Positions 1 to 16,741 are shown, counted from the first letter of the stretch. The stretch: 64,000 bases of DNA from Gibbula magus (GCA_936450465.1 OW388303.1:5333193-5397192), one strand, 5' to 3'. Made by a program: numbers and translations. The notes: generated from the letters alone by a model not told the origin.

Positions 1-4425
<4,425 letters not shown>

Positions 4426-4560
4426 CCCCGGGTGAGTGTTGTGTGCGTAAGGAAATAAACAAGATAGAGCAATTAAGATAATCTTAATGGACATGTCACG
4501 TTCACTATTGTCAGAGTGTGGTCACTAACTGCTTTCTAGACTGACACTGATTCTTCAATT
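4426..4560. repeat. Direct repeat, copy 1 of a local pair
   Basis: The stretch matches 5196-5375 in the same orientation. Shared landmarks in order are CCCGGG, AAGGAAA, AACAAGATAGAGCAATTAAG, AATGGACA, CATTGTCAG and CTAGACTGAC or GTAGACTGAC. The copies are diverged and differ by indels, so this is an old duplication or two members of a dispersed family. Confidence 0.75.
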
Positions 4561-5195
4561 TTGTATATTTATGATATGTTTGTTTCGTTTATAAAATACT
4601 GATAGTGGACAATTGGGACATAAGATTCTACACAAGACTTTGACTTCTTTTTTTGGGAGAATATTATGTAATTAATAGTTTTAAAAAACTAATGAATCAA
4701 AGCATGTGATACAGTGTTGTTCGTTCCATGGTCAGTGTTAACCGTTAACTGACGTAAAGATTTCAAATGTTCCTAATTTAAAATAAAAACACACTACATA
4801 ATAAAATCAAAAGCTGACGCGATTATTACTATATATACACTCAGCTTCCAAGTCCAAGCATCATGTATCAATGACGTTCCCAGATCTTGACCAAAAACTT
4901 TAATGTCCAGGAAGGAAATAATACTAGATAAAAGTCAATTAAAGACTAGACATAAAGTTTATCATGGTGTCCTAAGTTAAGTAAATATTGTAAAAAGCAT
5001 CAAAACATACTTACATATAACAACGAGCAACATTTTGGTTTATGAAACATTGAGATGTGTACACAAAATAAAACAAAAAAACAACGGAACTTTTTAATTC
5101 TAATAACGGCTTGGAATGTATATATTCGGATCACTTTAGCCTTAGTTAAGAAGATTTATAGACTGTATTCAAGTCTCCTTAATAAAACAGTTACG
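4561..5195. other. AT-rich spacer between the two direct repeats
   Basis: No gene, RNA or tandem repeat is recognised here. Confidence 0.5.
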
Positions 5196-5375
5196 GTCCC
5201 GGGCTTTGCCCCGAGGTACATCGTTGTATACATAAGGAAAGAAACAAGATAGAGCAATTAAGATAAGATAAATGGACAATTCACATTGAGCATTGTCAGC
5301 ACCGACACTGGAAGTAGGTCTCCCGGTCACTGTGTGAGTACTACCACTTGATTTATTGGCACTGTAGACTGACGA
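5196..5375. repeat. Direct repeat, copy 2 of a local pair
   Basis: Diverged second copy of 4426-4560, same orientation, about 0.8 kb downstream. It carries the same AACAAGATAGAGCAATTAAG core followed by AATGGACA and CATTGTCAG. Confidence 0.75.
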
Positions 5376-5652
5376 CACAGGAGCTTTACATAAGCCTCAA
5401 AATACACACCAGGGTCATAAACCGAGAAAACATATCCATAAATGTACATGTAGATAAATAAAACATGGAGTTTGCTTTGATTTGGTTTCTCTGTATGACA
5501 AACGGTGACCTACTAAGGTATAATAAATTAATTGTTTCGTCAATAGTTAATAATAAAGTTTGTACTGAAAGCCATTGCGTATGAAAAGTATCAATAGAAA
5601 TGCAAATAAAAAATGGGGAAATATATAGAGATTATTACCCGAGGAAGTACGT

Positions 5653-5952
5653 CATATGACTTTTACTTAACGAGTGTGAATCTTTGTATTGCCCGAGCGA
5701 GAGCTAGGGTTATACATACATTTGCACGAGTTTCGTAAAAGTCACATGGCACACTTTCGAGTGTAATACTTTGTTTATCATCCATTTTATTCGCGTAAAA
5801 TCAGCCAAGAGACCCCCACTTCTCAGGCGACGGCAAGCGACAGTGACGACACGAACAATAATTTTATGACGTCACAGACGACGAAATAGGGAAGTCGCGG
5901 TGAAACAATCGTTGCTAGGCTAACGTGATTTGTGCACATGTGCTCATATCAA
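5653..5952 (+). repeat. Dispersed foldback repeat with CRE-like site, copy A
   Basis: The block 5709-5952 is the reverse complement of 8983-9207, with landmarks CACACTTTCGAGTGTAATA, TTTGCACGAGTTTCGTAAAA, GTCGCGGTGAAACAAT and TGACGTCA (5867-5874) in matching order. Its left edge forms a hairpin: CATATGACTTTTACTTAACG (from 5653) pairs imperfectly with CGTAAAAGTCACATG ending near 5748. A short resemblance at 58720-58850 and 63600-63740 (TTAGCAACCATTGTTTGTGACGG and an ACTCGC-rich end) suggests distant relatives. This is most likely a non-autonomous transposable element; no protein is encoded. Confidence 0.75.
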
Positions 5953-7031
5953 TAATATTAACTCGGTTATTTTTAACCCTATGAGTAATACAAATCAATA
6001 CCTATCTAATAAAAAGATGTTATAGATATTGGAATTAACCCGTAAAGAAACATGTTCTACACTATTTTAAAAAGGACAGATATGAAGCCTGGAACAAACA
6101 GTTTGGCGAAGAAAGTCAAAAGGGCCTTGTTAAAAAAATAATATTGAGAATCTGCATTGAGACTAAAATATGTAAATTTCCAGTCGACTTGTAGAACCAA
6201 TTTTTATTTAAAGGTACTATTGGCGAAAATAAAGATTGTGTTTGTGCAAATAAAAAGGTCCTTTGGAAGAACTTTAGAAATAGAACATTCATAAGCATAC
6301 TTTTCCACTTCAAGCCAATGAACTTCTTAGATGTCTCTTATATAATTTTAAAGGTTTCACAGTCATTTAAATGACTCTGAAAGATAAAAAAAAACTTATG
6401 AATATTTACTCATAGATATATTATAATCTACGGTATATTTAGTGGCCAGGTGAGGAGAAATGCCAATATAAAAAATGAGGAAGAAAAGAAGCCGAAAACA
6501 TTTTATTACCCTCAAATATTAAAACTTGTTTTCATAACAGTTTAAAATAACATAACAACAATAATGTAGACACAGAAGTATGAATATAGACAATACAGGT
6601 AAAACATAAAAAAAACCTATTGTATGTAGACTTTCAGGCATTGATTCGGTGGCCTTATGGCTGTTTTGTTCTCACTAGCCCTTAAGGTGTCTGGCATAGA
6701 CTATTTTAAAATGACTTTAGAGTCCTTCCAATGACAAACACGTTTTAAAATACAAGATACATGAATATTTCAATGCGTTTCTAACTTTGGTTGACCTTAT
6801 GTAGAGAAATAAAGTAAATAAAGCAGATTATATATGGACATTCAAAAATAGACTGTCTTTTTAAAAATTCACTTCAAAGCGTGCTTAACTAAGGGAATTC
6901 AGAGATTTTTAAAACACAAATGACTTTTTTAAGAATCATACAAAAAACTGCTTTTCAACTAATATGTGACATAGTGATGGCATAATGAAGTTATTTCCTT
7001 GCCGTTCCGTTGCTATGGTTCAAAAACCAGC
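5953..7031. other. AT-rich sequence without recognised gene
   Basis: Nothing recognisable beyond A/T-rich runs. Confidence 0.5.
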
Positions 7032-7244
7032 GCCCCGTTCAATAGCAGCGAGCGCTTAAATTGCTCAATGTAGCGCTCAATGTAGCGCTCAATGAGCGCT
7101 TCTTCTCTCTTGAACGACACAGTGCAAATTCCTCTAAGTTTGCTCGCCTTGCTACGTAGCGCTACATTTAGCAATCGCGTTTAAGATAGGTTTCAAAGTA
7201 ATCGCTCTTTGAGCGATTACTTTGAAACCTATCTTGAACACGGC
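7032..7244 (+). mobile_element. MITE-like foldback element, copy 1
   Basis: The element has ends GCCCCGTTCAA and TTGAACACGGC that are inverted copies of each other. It has repeated TAGCGCTCAATG(A)GCGCT blocks inside. Near its right end is a perfect 25-bp inverted repeat (7183-7207 with 7211-7235) separated by only 3 nt. A second copy lies at 44400-44603 in the same orientation, sharing the interior phrase CTTCTCTCTTGAACGACACA. No transposase is present. The superfamily cannot be assigned because no clear target duplication is visible. Confidence 0.85.
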
Positions 7245-8300
7245 ACTTGATTCAAGCAAAATCCGTCAACGGTAAAACTCTGCAATATGTATTCCGTCCT
7301 AATTTGAATTCAAACAAAAATCGCCCGACGACTCTTCTGTCGTGTAAGAATTGTGTCAACATCGCCCAGGTGAAGGAATCTAGTCCTCTCGACGGTCACA
7401 GGCACAAGGAATTGAGGATACCCAGTATATTACTTCAAGGTACATCCATTGGGTTGTTGGGGTCACATATTGCAAACATTATAAATGGTGTTACTTTATC
7501 CAGAAGTACCGACTGTTACCGAAAACTACCATTTTGATGATAGACGACTTAATATATTGACGATATGAAAGTAAAAGTGGTGATTTCTGATCGAACACCG
7601 GACAATGCATAGCTTGTGGCGCGCGTCAATGAGTCAAACGTAATTTTGGAATCTTATTTATAACAGACAAAAGGACAAATTTGAGTTGATGATGTTAAAT
7701 AGGTCACATAACTACTGTGCATGTATCTCGGACGTGCAGTGTCGGTTTCTACACATGCATAATGATGTACTCAATTTTAATTTGAAACTAGTAATTATGA
7801 TATATTTGGCGAATGGGGATAAATATGCAAATTGAGTGAATTTATTTGTATTGTAGACAGCACATGTGGTGACTTGGAACGCATTGATGTCAAATAAAAT
7901 TTTATGAAACACAATGGATGCACCTTTAAAGCAATGTATAAAATAAATATCCACACCACTCTATTCTAATGGTCTCAAGGAGCGACAGCCGCCATGTTGA
8001 ATTCGTTATCAAAACTCCGACTCGACTACATCCGTGGCAAACATGCATGGACAACGGCATCTCAAATGATATACTGCCAAAGCTTTATTGGGTCCCACAC
8101 TAATAGGATATGTGCAAAACTTTCTATAACTTCCTACTTTTCACCAAAAATACGCCCATCGATTCTAAAACAAAATTGAAACAAATTTGAAATAAAGTTG
8201 CGTATAGAGGGTGTTGGTATAAAGGGATGTGGATACAATATACAATGTACACATGTTCAATGTTTTCAGGAACTCAGTTAGAGACAACGTCGTTGATGCA
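7245..8300. other. Sequence without recognised gene
   Basis: Open frames of 80-96 codons occur (for example 7247-7537). They overlap the edge of the MITE or show no domain, signal peptide or splice context, so I do not call them genes. Confidence 0.5.
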
Positions 8301-8407
8301 AAACCAATTCTGCAACCAATCAGAATTCTCTATTAGTGTCACGGAAAGCGGAAACAGAGGTTATGTGGGAAGAAATGAATTATGTAATCTCTGTTCTGAG
8401 AGAATGG
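8301..8407 (-). repeat. Solo end of the 48.3-kb foldback family (reverse orientation)
   Basis: On the minus strand this reads collinearly with the left end of the element at 48280-48665. The order is CATTCTCTC, a TTACATAATTCA-like block, CCCACATAACCTCTGTT, AATAGAG, then CTGATTGGTTG. A third copy of the same end lies at 16262-16385. Only one end is present here, so it is a truncated copy. Confidence 0.65.
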
Positions 8408-8982
8408 CGAAAACGAAGTTCTTGTATGTGTAAATATAAGTAATTGTAGGTTTATGTACAACTTCAGAACAATAGTATCCATAGAGTGGGATCTTCATAT
8501 CCCGAGTTTGTGTTTTTTTTCAATAAAGTTTTCAAATACATTAGAAGTTATTTACACGACTGAGACACGTTTCACAGATCGAGCAGATATATGTAAATTG
8601 ATTCATGTTATTGTTGTTTCTGACATCCTGTAAATGATTTGAAAGCCTTTCAACTGAAGAGCACATCTTTCTACACCAGAAAGAGGTTATTTGATTAACG
8701 ACACTGATGTTTCTGACTTACAGTTGGTGACCAGGTGCAGTAAAGTACCTCAGACATTGTGTTTTTCATCTCAACATTGATAACAGTCCTCTCAAATAAA
8801 GTTTCTTAATGAATTAAGTGGATGAAGTAATAAAGGTTTATTTCGTGCTGAGGGTCCAAATCACATCACGCATCTGTACATGGCATGTATAAGTGATGCA
8901 TGTGAGTATCACACGACACAATATCATCAGTGTAATTGTGTTTTATTACCCATATGGTTGGAAATGACCGATTATATTTTCG
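8408..8982. other. Sequence without recognised gene
   Basis: No coding or structured repeat signal is recognised. Confidence 0.5.
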
Positions 8983-9207
8983 ATACGAGCACATATGCAC
9001 ATATTATGTTAGCAACCATTGTTTCACCGCGACTTCCCGTCTGTGACGTCATACACAATGGTTCGTGACGTCACTTTAGCTTGTCGTAAGAGAAGTGTGC
9101 CGTGTTCTGGCTGTTTTTACACGATCCAAATTGGGTAATAATGAAAATATTACACTCGAAAGTGTGCCATATTATTTTTACGAAACGTGTGCAAATTCAT
9201 GTATAAC
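8983..9207 (-). repeat. Dispersed repeat with CRE-like sites, copy B (inverted relative to copy A)
   Basis: Reverse complement of 5709-5952. It contains two perfect TGACGTCA palindromes (9044-9051 and 9066-9073). The block ATTACACTCGAAAGTGTGCC and the ACGAAACGTGTGCAAAT arm match copy A. The pair is separated by about 3.0 kb. Confidence 0.75.
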
Positions 9208-10740
9208 TATATGTATAAATACCCCCATATAGAGTGGGCAAATAAAACAGATATGACCTTCTTCTCCTATGTCAGGAAAACAACGCAATGGAAAAAATAT
9301 CTCCCTTTCCAGGAATAATTAACTTTCGAGGCACAATATAACTGAGACATGTTATGTAATATATAAACTATTTCAATATTTGTTCAATATTTAACCTTTC
9401 TGACATACAGTTGTTGACAAAGTGAATCATATGTTAATGAAAAAGTACACTAAACATGACATACTATGTAAATGTTGTAGATATTGATAGGGAGATTAAA
9501 CAAACATGAATATTTACATGTACATTAATGGAAAGACTTACATTGTTTGCAATTGTAATCATAAGATTAGACCTCTTATGATGGAGGGGATATATCCCGA
9601 CGTCTTCACCAGATCAAAGAGCTACACAGGTTTAAAGATAATACAAGGTTTTCCATATTATTTTGGTAATACTAAAACAAATGTGGACATATTTACATTG
9701 AAATGGGAATGCATATGTGTTGAACAGATTAAATAGGTTTGACGATGCCTTCACCATTTGGTACATACGTATTACATGCATAAGCAAATGCGGAAAACAT
9801 TAAATAGCTTGAACATTATGTTTGAATAAACATAATAATTGATTTAGTGATTTAGGTAAGTTTTTACTGTTTACTTAAAACCTATGAAGTCTGGATAAGT
9901 GCCAACATTCTTTATGGGTTATTTCAAGTAGAAATGATCTCCCTCGACTTACATATTCATCAATAATTCCTTTATGAAAATCTAGCAAAGGTCTGATACA
10001 TGTCCTATTTACATATAGTTACAATGTCATGAACTATTAAACACTGCCATACCCAAATCTGTCTTTGTGTTTGCAATAGATAAGTTTCAAAAAAATATGT
10101 TTGACTATTACATTAGATATCAGGAAAGTCTACGGGGAGTTTTGCAACAAGAAAAGCTCGTTTACTTTTAAGGATGAACAATGATAGAACAAGGACGCGG
10201 TTGCTTCAAAGGATTTTTTAAAATTTATCAGTAAAACACATCCAGCAGTAGATACACACGGTACGACGAGGAAGTGTTTTAACGTTTTAACATTTTCCTG
10301 TTTTGGCGACAGTATTCTCCACCGAGTCAGGAAATACCACGTGGCATTTCAAAACGAAACAAGAATATACCCGGCAAATACACTGAAATTTCAAATTTAA
10401 CTCATGTTCAGTTGGTTATAACTTTAAAGTTTGAATGTTTAAATTGAGATGGCGAAAGTATAATTAAGTAAATAGAAAATCAGTTAATTTGATATTCATT
10501 ACTCCTTATTATAATCAGAGATTGAAATTGTCAATTTACATTAATTAATGTTTTATAAAAATCATTTAAATCAAATTTCATCTCAATGTAGGAGTAGGGG
10601 TTGAGGTGATCAGAGTGTCAGGTGAGAGGACACACCTGTTCTGAAATAACGCTAGCTGTGTTTGCATAACGTCTCTAATGGATCAAACCGTGGGTGAAGA
10701 TTACCTGACTCATTTGAAAAGTCGCCCTAACCTTACCCTC
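9208..10740. other. AT-rich sequence without recognised gene
   Basis: Nothing recognisable; the longest open frame (9506-9736, plus) has no domain or splice support. Confidence 0.5.
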
Positions 10741-11410
10741 TTACAGATGGAATAGGGTGAATGTCAACTTGTTTAGATTTTGTATGTACAAACCATCTGA
10801 TGAATATCAACTTAGTAAGATTTTGTATGTACAAACCATCTGATGAATGCCAACTTGGTTATATTTTGTATGTACAAACCATCTGATGAATGTCAACTTG
10901 GTTATATTTTGTATGTACAAACCATCTGATGAATGTCAACTTGGTTATATTTTGTATGTACAAACCATCTGATGATTGTCAACTTGGTTATATTTTGTAT
11001 GTACAAACCATCTGATGAATGTCAACTTGGTTATATTTTGTATGTACAAACCATCTGATGAAGGTCAACTTGGTTATATTTTGTATGTACAAACCATCTG
11101 ATGAATGTCAACTTGGTTATATTGTGTATGTACAAACCATCGGATGAATATCAACTTAGTAAGATTTTGTTTGTGCAAACCACCTGATGAATGTCAACTT
11201 GGTTATATTTTGTATGTACAAACCATCTGATGAATGTCAACTTGGTTATATTTTGTATGTACAAACCATCTGATGAATGTCAACTTGGTTATATTTTGTA
11301 TGTACAAACCATCGGATGAATGTCAACTTGGTTATATTGTGTATGTACAAACCATCTGATGAATATCAACTTAGTAAGATATGGTATGTACAAACCATCT
11401 GATGAATGTC
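10741..11410. repeat. 43-bp minisatellite array
   Basis: About 15 head-to-tail copies of a 43-bp unit whose core reads TGTATGTACAAACCATCTGA followed by TGAATGTCAACTTGGTTATA. Unit starts at 10763, 10806 and 10849 confirm the exact 43-bp period. Variants at both array edges (AACTTAGTAAGAT) flank a homogeneous centre. 43 is not a multiple of 3, and stop codons appear in every frame. Confidence 0.95.
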
Positions 11411-12290
11411 GATTGTAAATGATTCAACGTCTTGCAAATATAACAGGACGAGTATACCATCTGTATTCTTGGTTAGATTTTATATGTACAAACCATCTGA
11501 TGACTGACTGTTAATTTGAAATCACTCAACGTCTAGCAGGTAGAATAGGGCGAGTACCAATTGTATATTTGGTTAGTTTTTGTATGTACAATTTATCTGA
11601 TGGATGTCAATTGTAAATGATTGACCGTCTTATCTGTCGACTGTATACTTGCTTTGAATTTCTATTTACAAATGCAACTTTTTTAATTTGAATTTTTCAA
11701 TTTCAATAAGACGATTGTCAACTGTCAACTGTACACTTACATGTTTTGATTTTGTATGTTTGAATATGCTGATTAATATCCATTGTAAATGAGGCATACT
11801 CATGCAGGTAGAACAGGGGGAATATCAACTGTATGTTTGCTTTGGTTTTATATATTATAATAATCTAATGTATGTCAATTGTTCAGCAAACGTCTTATTA
11901 CGTTTAGCCCTGTATTGTTCCAAAGTAATATCTTCACGTACAGTTAAAATGTATGCAATGTCAAGGCGCTTCGGATTTTATCTTACTATGAATGTCAATA
12001 TGAACTGTTGGCCTCATGGCCATTTATACAAATAACATCATGTGTCTATCTGTCTGTCAATTGTAAATGGTTCAATGTCATGCAGGTAGAACCGGAACAG
12101 TGACCACTCTATACTCAATTTGAATTTCTATTTGCAAATGATCGGAGGAATGTCAATTATAAATGATTCAACGTCATGTTACCTTGTGAGTAAAATATGG
12201 CCAGTCTCAACTCTACACCTAATTTGAATTTCTATTTACAAATGATCCTATGATATCAACTGTCAATGATTTAATCAGTTGCACAGAATA
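11411..12290. repeat. Diverged ~100-bp repeat units, apparent parent of the 43-bp array
   Basis: Several imperfect units with a period near 97-101 bp. Each combines a TGTAAATGATTCAACGTC-like block, a CAGGTAGAACAGGG-like block, a CAACTGTATACTTGGTT-like block and the TGTATGTACAAACCATCTGA block of the 43-bp unit. Recognisable starts of the first block lie near 11417, 11518, 11615, 11788, 12063 and 12159. Divergence rises away from the 43-bp array. Confidence 0.75.
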
Positions 12291-12920
12291 ATTGAAATAA
12301 ACATATATCTAATACATGTCCTACATTGTTTTATCTACGAAGTCCTTACACATATTTCAATTTTCAATTTAACTGTAACTTCGTTTAATGAAAAATTCCC
12401 TACGATAGGAAATTCATTAGAATTTTGACATTTAAACGAGATGGAAATATTGTTGAGCTATTTCACACATTTCCGTTTGCAGCAAAGGAGTGATTGTATA
12501 CGAAGGGTTCCGCTTATACCATATATGGGGACGGATGTCTAATTATAACTTTACAAATGATAATCTGTGACACATGTTGTCAATTCGTCATTTTAAGGAT
12601 GAACGTAACAGAGATTGACTGTTTAACAGACTCACACGATGTGCTGATCTAGCGATGCATATCCGGTAACCACCCAACTGGGGACATGAGGTCGGCCTCG
12701 AATACACGTGTACGTGAGTTAGTAAACCACTATAACCTGTCACGTGGAGTCGAACACGCGGGTGTTGAAGAGACGGCATATTATGTGATTCTTACGCGTC
12801 GATGCGTTTATCCATTTGCGTAAAACTATAAGTAATGAACATATACGTCATTAGGTTGTAAACCAATGCACTAATCTTATAATTGGGACCACGCGATTTA
12901 TAATAGTTCACCCGTGATGT
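12291..12920. other. Sequence without recognised gene
   Basis: No gene recognised. A GC-richer patch at about 12640-12780 contains a tRNA B-box-like phrase on the minus strand, but no cloverleaf could be built. Confidence 0.45.
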
Positions 12921-13008
12921 CTAGGCAGTCAAGTTGTTGTGACATTCAGTGCTGTCGATAGGTGCCTGACTCTGAGGGTGTGGGTTCGAATCCCGCAGTG
13001 GCTCACTC
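12921..13008 (+). repeat. tRNA-like (SINE head) fragment
   Basis: GGTTCGAATCC is a perfect Pol III B-box. It sits in a good T-arm, GTGGG/CCCGC closing a TTCGAAT loop, at about 12981-12997. The upstream part gives only a poor A-box and no matching acceptor stem, so this is not an intact tRNA gene. A degraded tRNA-derived SINE is the likeliest reading. No A-tail or target duplication was identified. Confidence 0.35.
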
Positions 13009-13283
13009 CGAAAAGATACAATTTGTACTATTGCAAATAGTGTGATATGCAATCTATCAATGTTATATGAATTAACTACATGAATAAACTGTGTTTATCC
13101 ATGAGAAACCGTCTTCGACTACTCGTCACAGTAAACACAAAGTAAACACGTTAAGATAATTCAAGATAATATAACATTACTGGCATAAACATGTATGTCC
13201 GGGGCCGTGTTGTCTCACCCTAAAGGAGAAACTGTAAAAATAAATAACATATTACAAACCTTTAAACCTTCGACTCTGAAATC

Positions 13284-13287
<4 letters not shown>

Positions 13288-13346
<59 letters not shown>
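13288..13346. repeat. (TA)n microsatellite
   Basis: About 29 uninterrupted TA dinucleotides. Confidence 0.97.
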
Positions 13347-13349
<3 letters not shown>

Positions 13350-13504
13350 GTAACTGAATTATTCACATGAATCCTGAGTCATATGGTAAGAGTGAGCTTG
13401 ACCAGACAGGAATTAACAAATCAATTGAATAAATTCATATCAAATATACCAATTTTAGAATATTTAGTGGACATGATTAAAAATTCATACATAACCATTC
13501 TCTA

Positions 13505-14600
13505 ACTCCCAGCTCAACAATACTTGCATGTCCGGAGACATATGGTCAGTATGATTGTATCTTCCGGTCAGACATTCACCAATCTACCACCCCATTTGAA
13601 ATATTCAAAGTAAAATATTAAAGATTCATAAACTGACCCGTGGTCCCGACAAACACATCACTCAGCAATGCGCATCTGTCATTGGACTGGACATTGTGGT
13701 CACCTCTGGTCAGTCTGATAAAACATTCAGTGCCAATTTCATGAAATACACCAGTACCAAACTAATACATCAACTTGTAACCCATTAGTCGGGAGTTCAT
13801 TTGGTAAGAAAGGTCGGATCCTTAGGTCAGTTTAAATAACTTTCATTCGAAACAAATCGAAAGAAAGGTAACATTCTTACCTATTTTAAAAGTCATTTCA
13901 GGAACATCGTTTTACTTGAGATACCATTAGTTTTAAACACATCATGCAAAATCCTGGTGAGCTACAGAGCCAATGGTTCCACGTCTATAATGATAAAACC
14001 TATGTTTATAAGGCAAAAAATAACATATGTCCGGAATCATGTTGTCAGTGAGACTGGACTTTGTGGTCATTTATAATTACTGGTCAGGCAATCATTACAA
14101 TTTTGGGTCACATTTAAATCACATTTACCACATTTAGAAATGTTATTGTTAAACATAATGAAACATCAGTTTCCAACTAAATTCAATGTCTGGAGACTGG
14201 ACTTTGTGATCATCCTCTTGTCAGACAAACATTATAATTTTTAGTCACATTGAATTCACATTAGAAATGTTATTGAAAAACGAATAAAACATCAATTCCA
14301 TATTGAAATCAATTTTCAGCATGTTTTTCCAGAGACATGTGGTCAAGGAGACTGAACGTTGTGGTCATTCACTGGTCAGATTATCATTATAATTTTTAGT
14401 CACATTTCATTCACATTCACCACATTTAGAAATGTTGTTGTAAAACGAATAAACCATCAGTTCTAACTCAAATTCAAACTAAAATCAATTTCCAACACAC
14501 ATGTCCCGAGCCATGTGGTCAATGAGACTAGACTTGTGGTCAGTTTAATTACCTATAGCTTTTAATCACATCAATACTCCCACACACCATCTGTTCATCA
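13505..14600. repeat. Diverged tandem repeat, unit ~130-180 bp
   Basis: Blocks recur in a fixed order: ATGTCC(G/C)GAG, CATGTGGTCA, GACTGGACTTTGTGGTCA, CTGGTCAG, ATTATAATTTTTAGTCACAT, CACATTTAGAAATGTT, AAACATCAGTT. The clearest copies begin near 14023, 14190, 14321 and 14501. Two more degenerate ones lie at about 13515-13800. Copies differ by indels and substitutions, so the array is old. Confidence 0.8.
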
Positions 14601-15962
14601 AGCTGACAGGTAAATTCCTTCGCAGTTCTTCCATACCCCATTAGCGGGATGTCGGCCAAGATCAAAGGGCAGGTAATTATCTAAACTCACCTGAAATGAA
14701 CCGTGGCATCTCGAACATGGACAAAACACGTGGACTTTACATTAAATCCCTATCGGCTCGGGCTCGAACATATGGCATTTTGGCCATGCAGAGAATGAGC
14801 TATTAATTCATGCTCATTTGAAGTTCACTTAATCATTACAGGTTGACACTTAGTCTCTGGAAAACTTATGTTTTATGCATACTAGATGTAAGTTAATAGA
14901 CCAGTTTAATACATTCAGTTGATACATCTGTTCACTTATCATAATGGGACTAATGCTTAGTTAAATGCTTATGCTTTATAAGAAAAGCAAGATTCAAAGA
15001 TAGCAACTTCTTTATTGTGAATAAAAACGACGACCTTAAAACCAAGTGGATGGTAGGGAGTACCAAAGTGGGGTACATGCATATACATTTATGCATAGCA
15101 AAACATATTAATTGAACCATTCTTCACAGCAGTGGTCGCTGTGAGGAAGTTGTTGGTCACAAATATTTCCTTTCTTATTAATTCTACTTCAAAATGACAT
15201 TTTTCAAATTATTATTAGACCGCTAGTCCTCTGGAGTTTATATTTCATCCACACAAGACATTAAATAACCGACTAGTTGCATACACTAACAAAAATGGTT
15301 CACGTAAATCAATTTGAGACCTATACTTAGTTCCTAAAGAGCTTTGTTAAAAATACATGATTGAATTATTTTACTTTTCTAAAAGCATTATTAGTAGATG
15401 TTCTCTAAATCTCATCTTTACAAGTCTGACAACATTTACGGTTGGAGTGAAACCTAGTGTACGTAAATATACACAATTGGGACTGTTAAGATATTTTGGA
15501 TTATCTTGACAAGGATAAGATTAATTACTGAGAGAGAACGTATTAAATGCAAAAGAAATGTCAAACTATGTTTGAGGGTGATTGATAAATCTCCAATTTG
15601 GAACATATCTAACACTGCTTAGAAGGTTCAAAGAGTAAGTTTTGTCATTTCAGGTGAATATTGAAGATGATATAGATGCTTTGTTACGAATACATCAACT
15701 ATTGTAACACATTGTAACACATTATAACACATTGTTGTCCTGTAACCAGACCGTGCATGGTGTCCAATATCTAAATATTTATCTTCATGGAGATACTTGT
15801 TGTCATAGTTAATTAAGTGTCTGTAGCAATGGAACAGGGTGATATCGACTGACATTATCAAGCCTATGGCGAACATTTTCTCATAAAACTTGGTTCGAAT
15901 CCATAAAGATGCTTCGTGAACCACCATCAACCAACTCTTGACTAAACATTACGTCACTGGTA
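14601..15962. other. Sequence without recognised gene; short decamer repeat
   Basis: ATTGTAACAC is repeated about 3.4 times at 15701-15734. A B-box-like GGTTCGAATCC at about 15892-15902 has no A-box partner at a suitable distance. No gene is seen. Confidence 0.5.
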
Positions 15963-16171
15963 ATGGAGTCATTATCGCCGAGTGAGAAAGGCAAATATAA
16001 TTACGGTATCAACTGGCTAGACATGCTCCTGCGTCAAGGTGAACTTTACGACATTCACCAACCACCGGCGAATTACGACATAATACTTGTTTATGGCCTT
16101 AAAATACGCTTCCATGAACAACCGACATCACTAAGGAGAGCTGTTCCCGTTAACACACCGGACGCGCATGC
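15963..16171 (+). CDS. Possible coding exon, unknown product
   Basis: I do not recognise this protein. An ATG at 15963 opens a frame of 69 codons plus 2 nt in a stretch richer in GC than its surroundings. The frame has a balanced amino-acid mix (Trp, Asp, Gln, Pro, Tyr all present), unlike the Ile/Lys/Phe-rich random frames nearby. It meets a TGA inside CATGCGTGAGAC, and GTGAGA there is a good splice-donor match, as expected if the exon ends at 16171 and the stop lies in the intron. No signal peptide or domain is visible. Random frames of this length are expected in 64 kb, so the call is tentative. Confidence 0.2.
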
Positions 16172-16741
16172 GTGAGACACGTAGACTGTCACCTGGTCTC
16201 TGAAACAATAAATCCGTTGTATAGTTTAAATGTGTCTTTTGGGACTTTATATCAAGTATTTATTCTATTCTCAGAATAGAACAGAGGTCAAGTCATATCT
16301 TCTCAGGCCTAGGTAACCTCTGTTACGACCCGCGATTTTTCTTGTGCCGGAATATATAGTCCTGATTGGTTGTAATCAAAGTTAAATGTGCACACAGCTT
16401 TGGGCGTGTATTGATAAGAAATAACGCTAGAAAGTCATATGTGTTTCTAGATCATACCCAATAGTAATTAGAAATAGCGTTAGAAGGACATACATGTATA
16501 TGCATTGACCTTATCCCCTCTCCAACGCTCTTTTAAGCGATGCACGTCACTGCAGTCGTGCAATCAGTGACGGCGTTAACAACTGAGCATTCGCTATGTT
16601 CTCTCTGTATCGTCGAGATACGTTCTGTTATTAGTCGAGGGGTGGATTAGTCAGTAGTATTTAGTTTACATCTTTTACAAGCCTCAACATCAATGAATAA
16701 AAAGACAAAACAAACGAGGCTACCGATGCCATATCAATGAT
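16172..16741. other. Non-coding stretch with a truncated repeat end
   Basis: 16262-16385 is a diverged copy of the left end of the 48280-48665 element (AACCTCTGTTAC, then TCCTGATTGGTTGTAA), in direct orientation. No gene is seen in the rest. Confidence 0.55.

Noticed and set aside
7247..7537. 96-codon plus frame next to the MITE
   Set aside because: No homologous motif, no signal peptide and no splice context; its length is expected by chance.
10741..11410. CRISPR-like repeat regularity (also the 37-bp, 25-bp and 65-bp arrays)
   Set aside because: Units are directly tandem with no unique spacers, and the DNA is eukaryotic.
12588..12779. tRNA-like phrases on the minus strand (TGTTCGACTCC)
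   Set aside because: No A-box at the right distance and no cloverleaf could be drawn.
15885..15910. Perfect B-box GGTTCGAATCC
   Set aside because: No A-box or stems around it; an 11-bp match alone does not support a tRNA or SINE.
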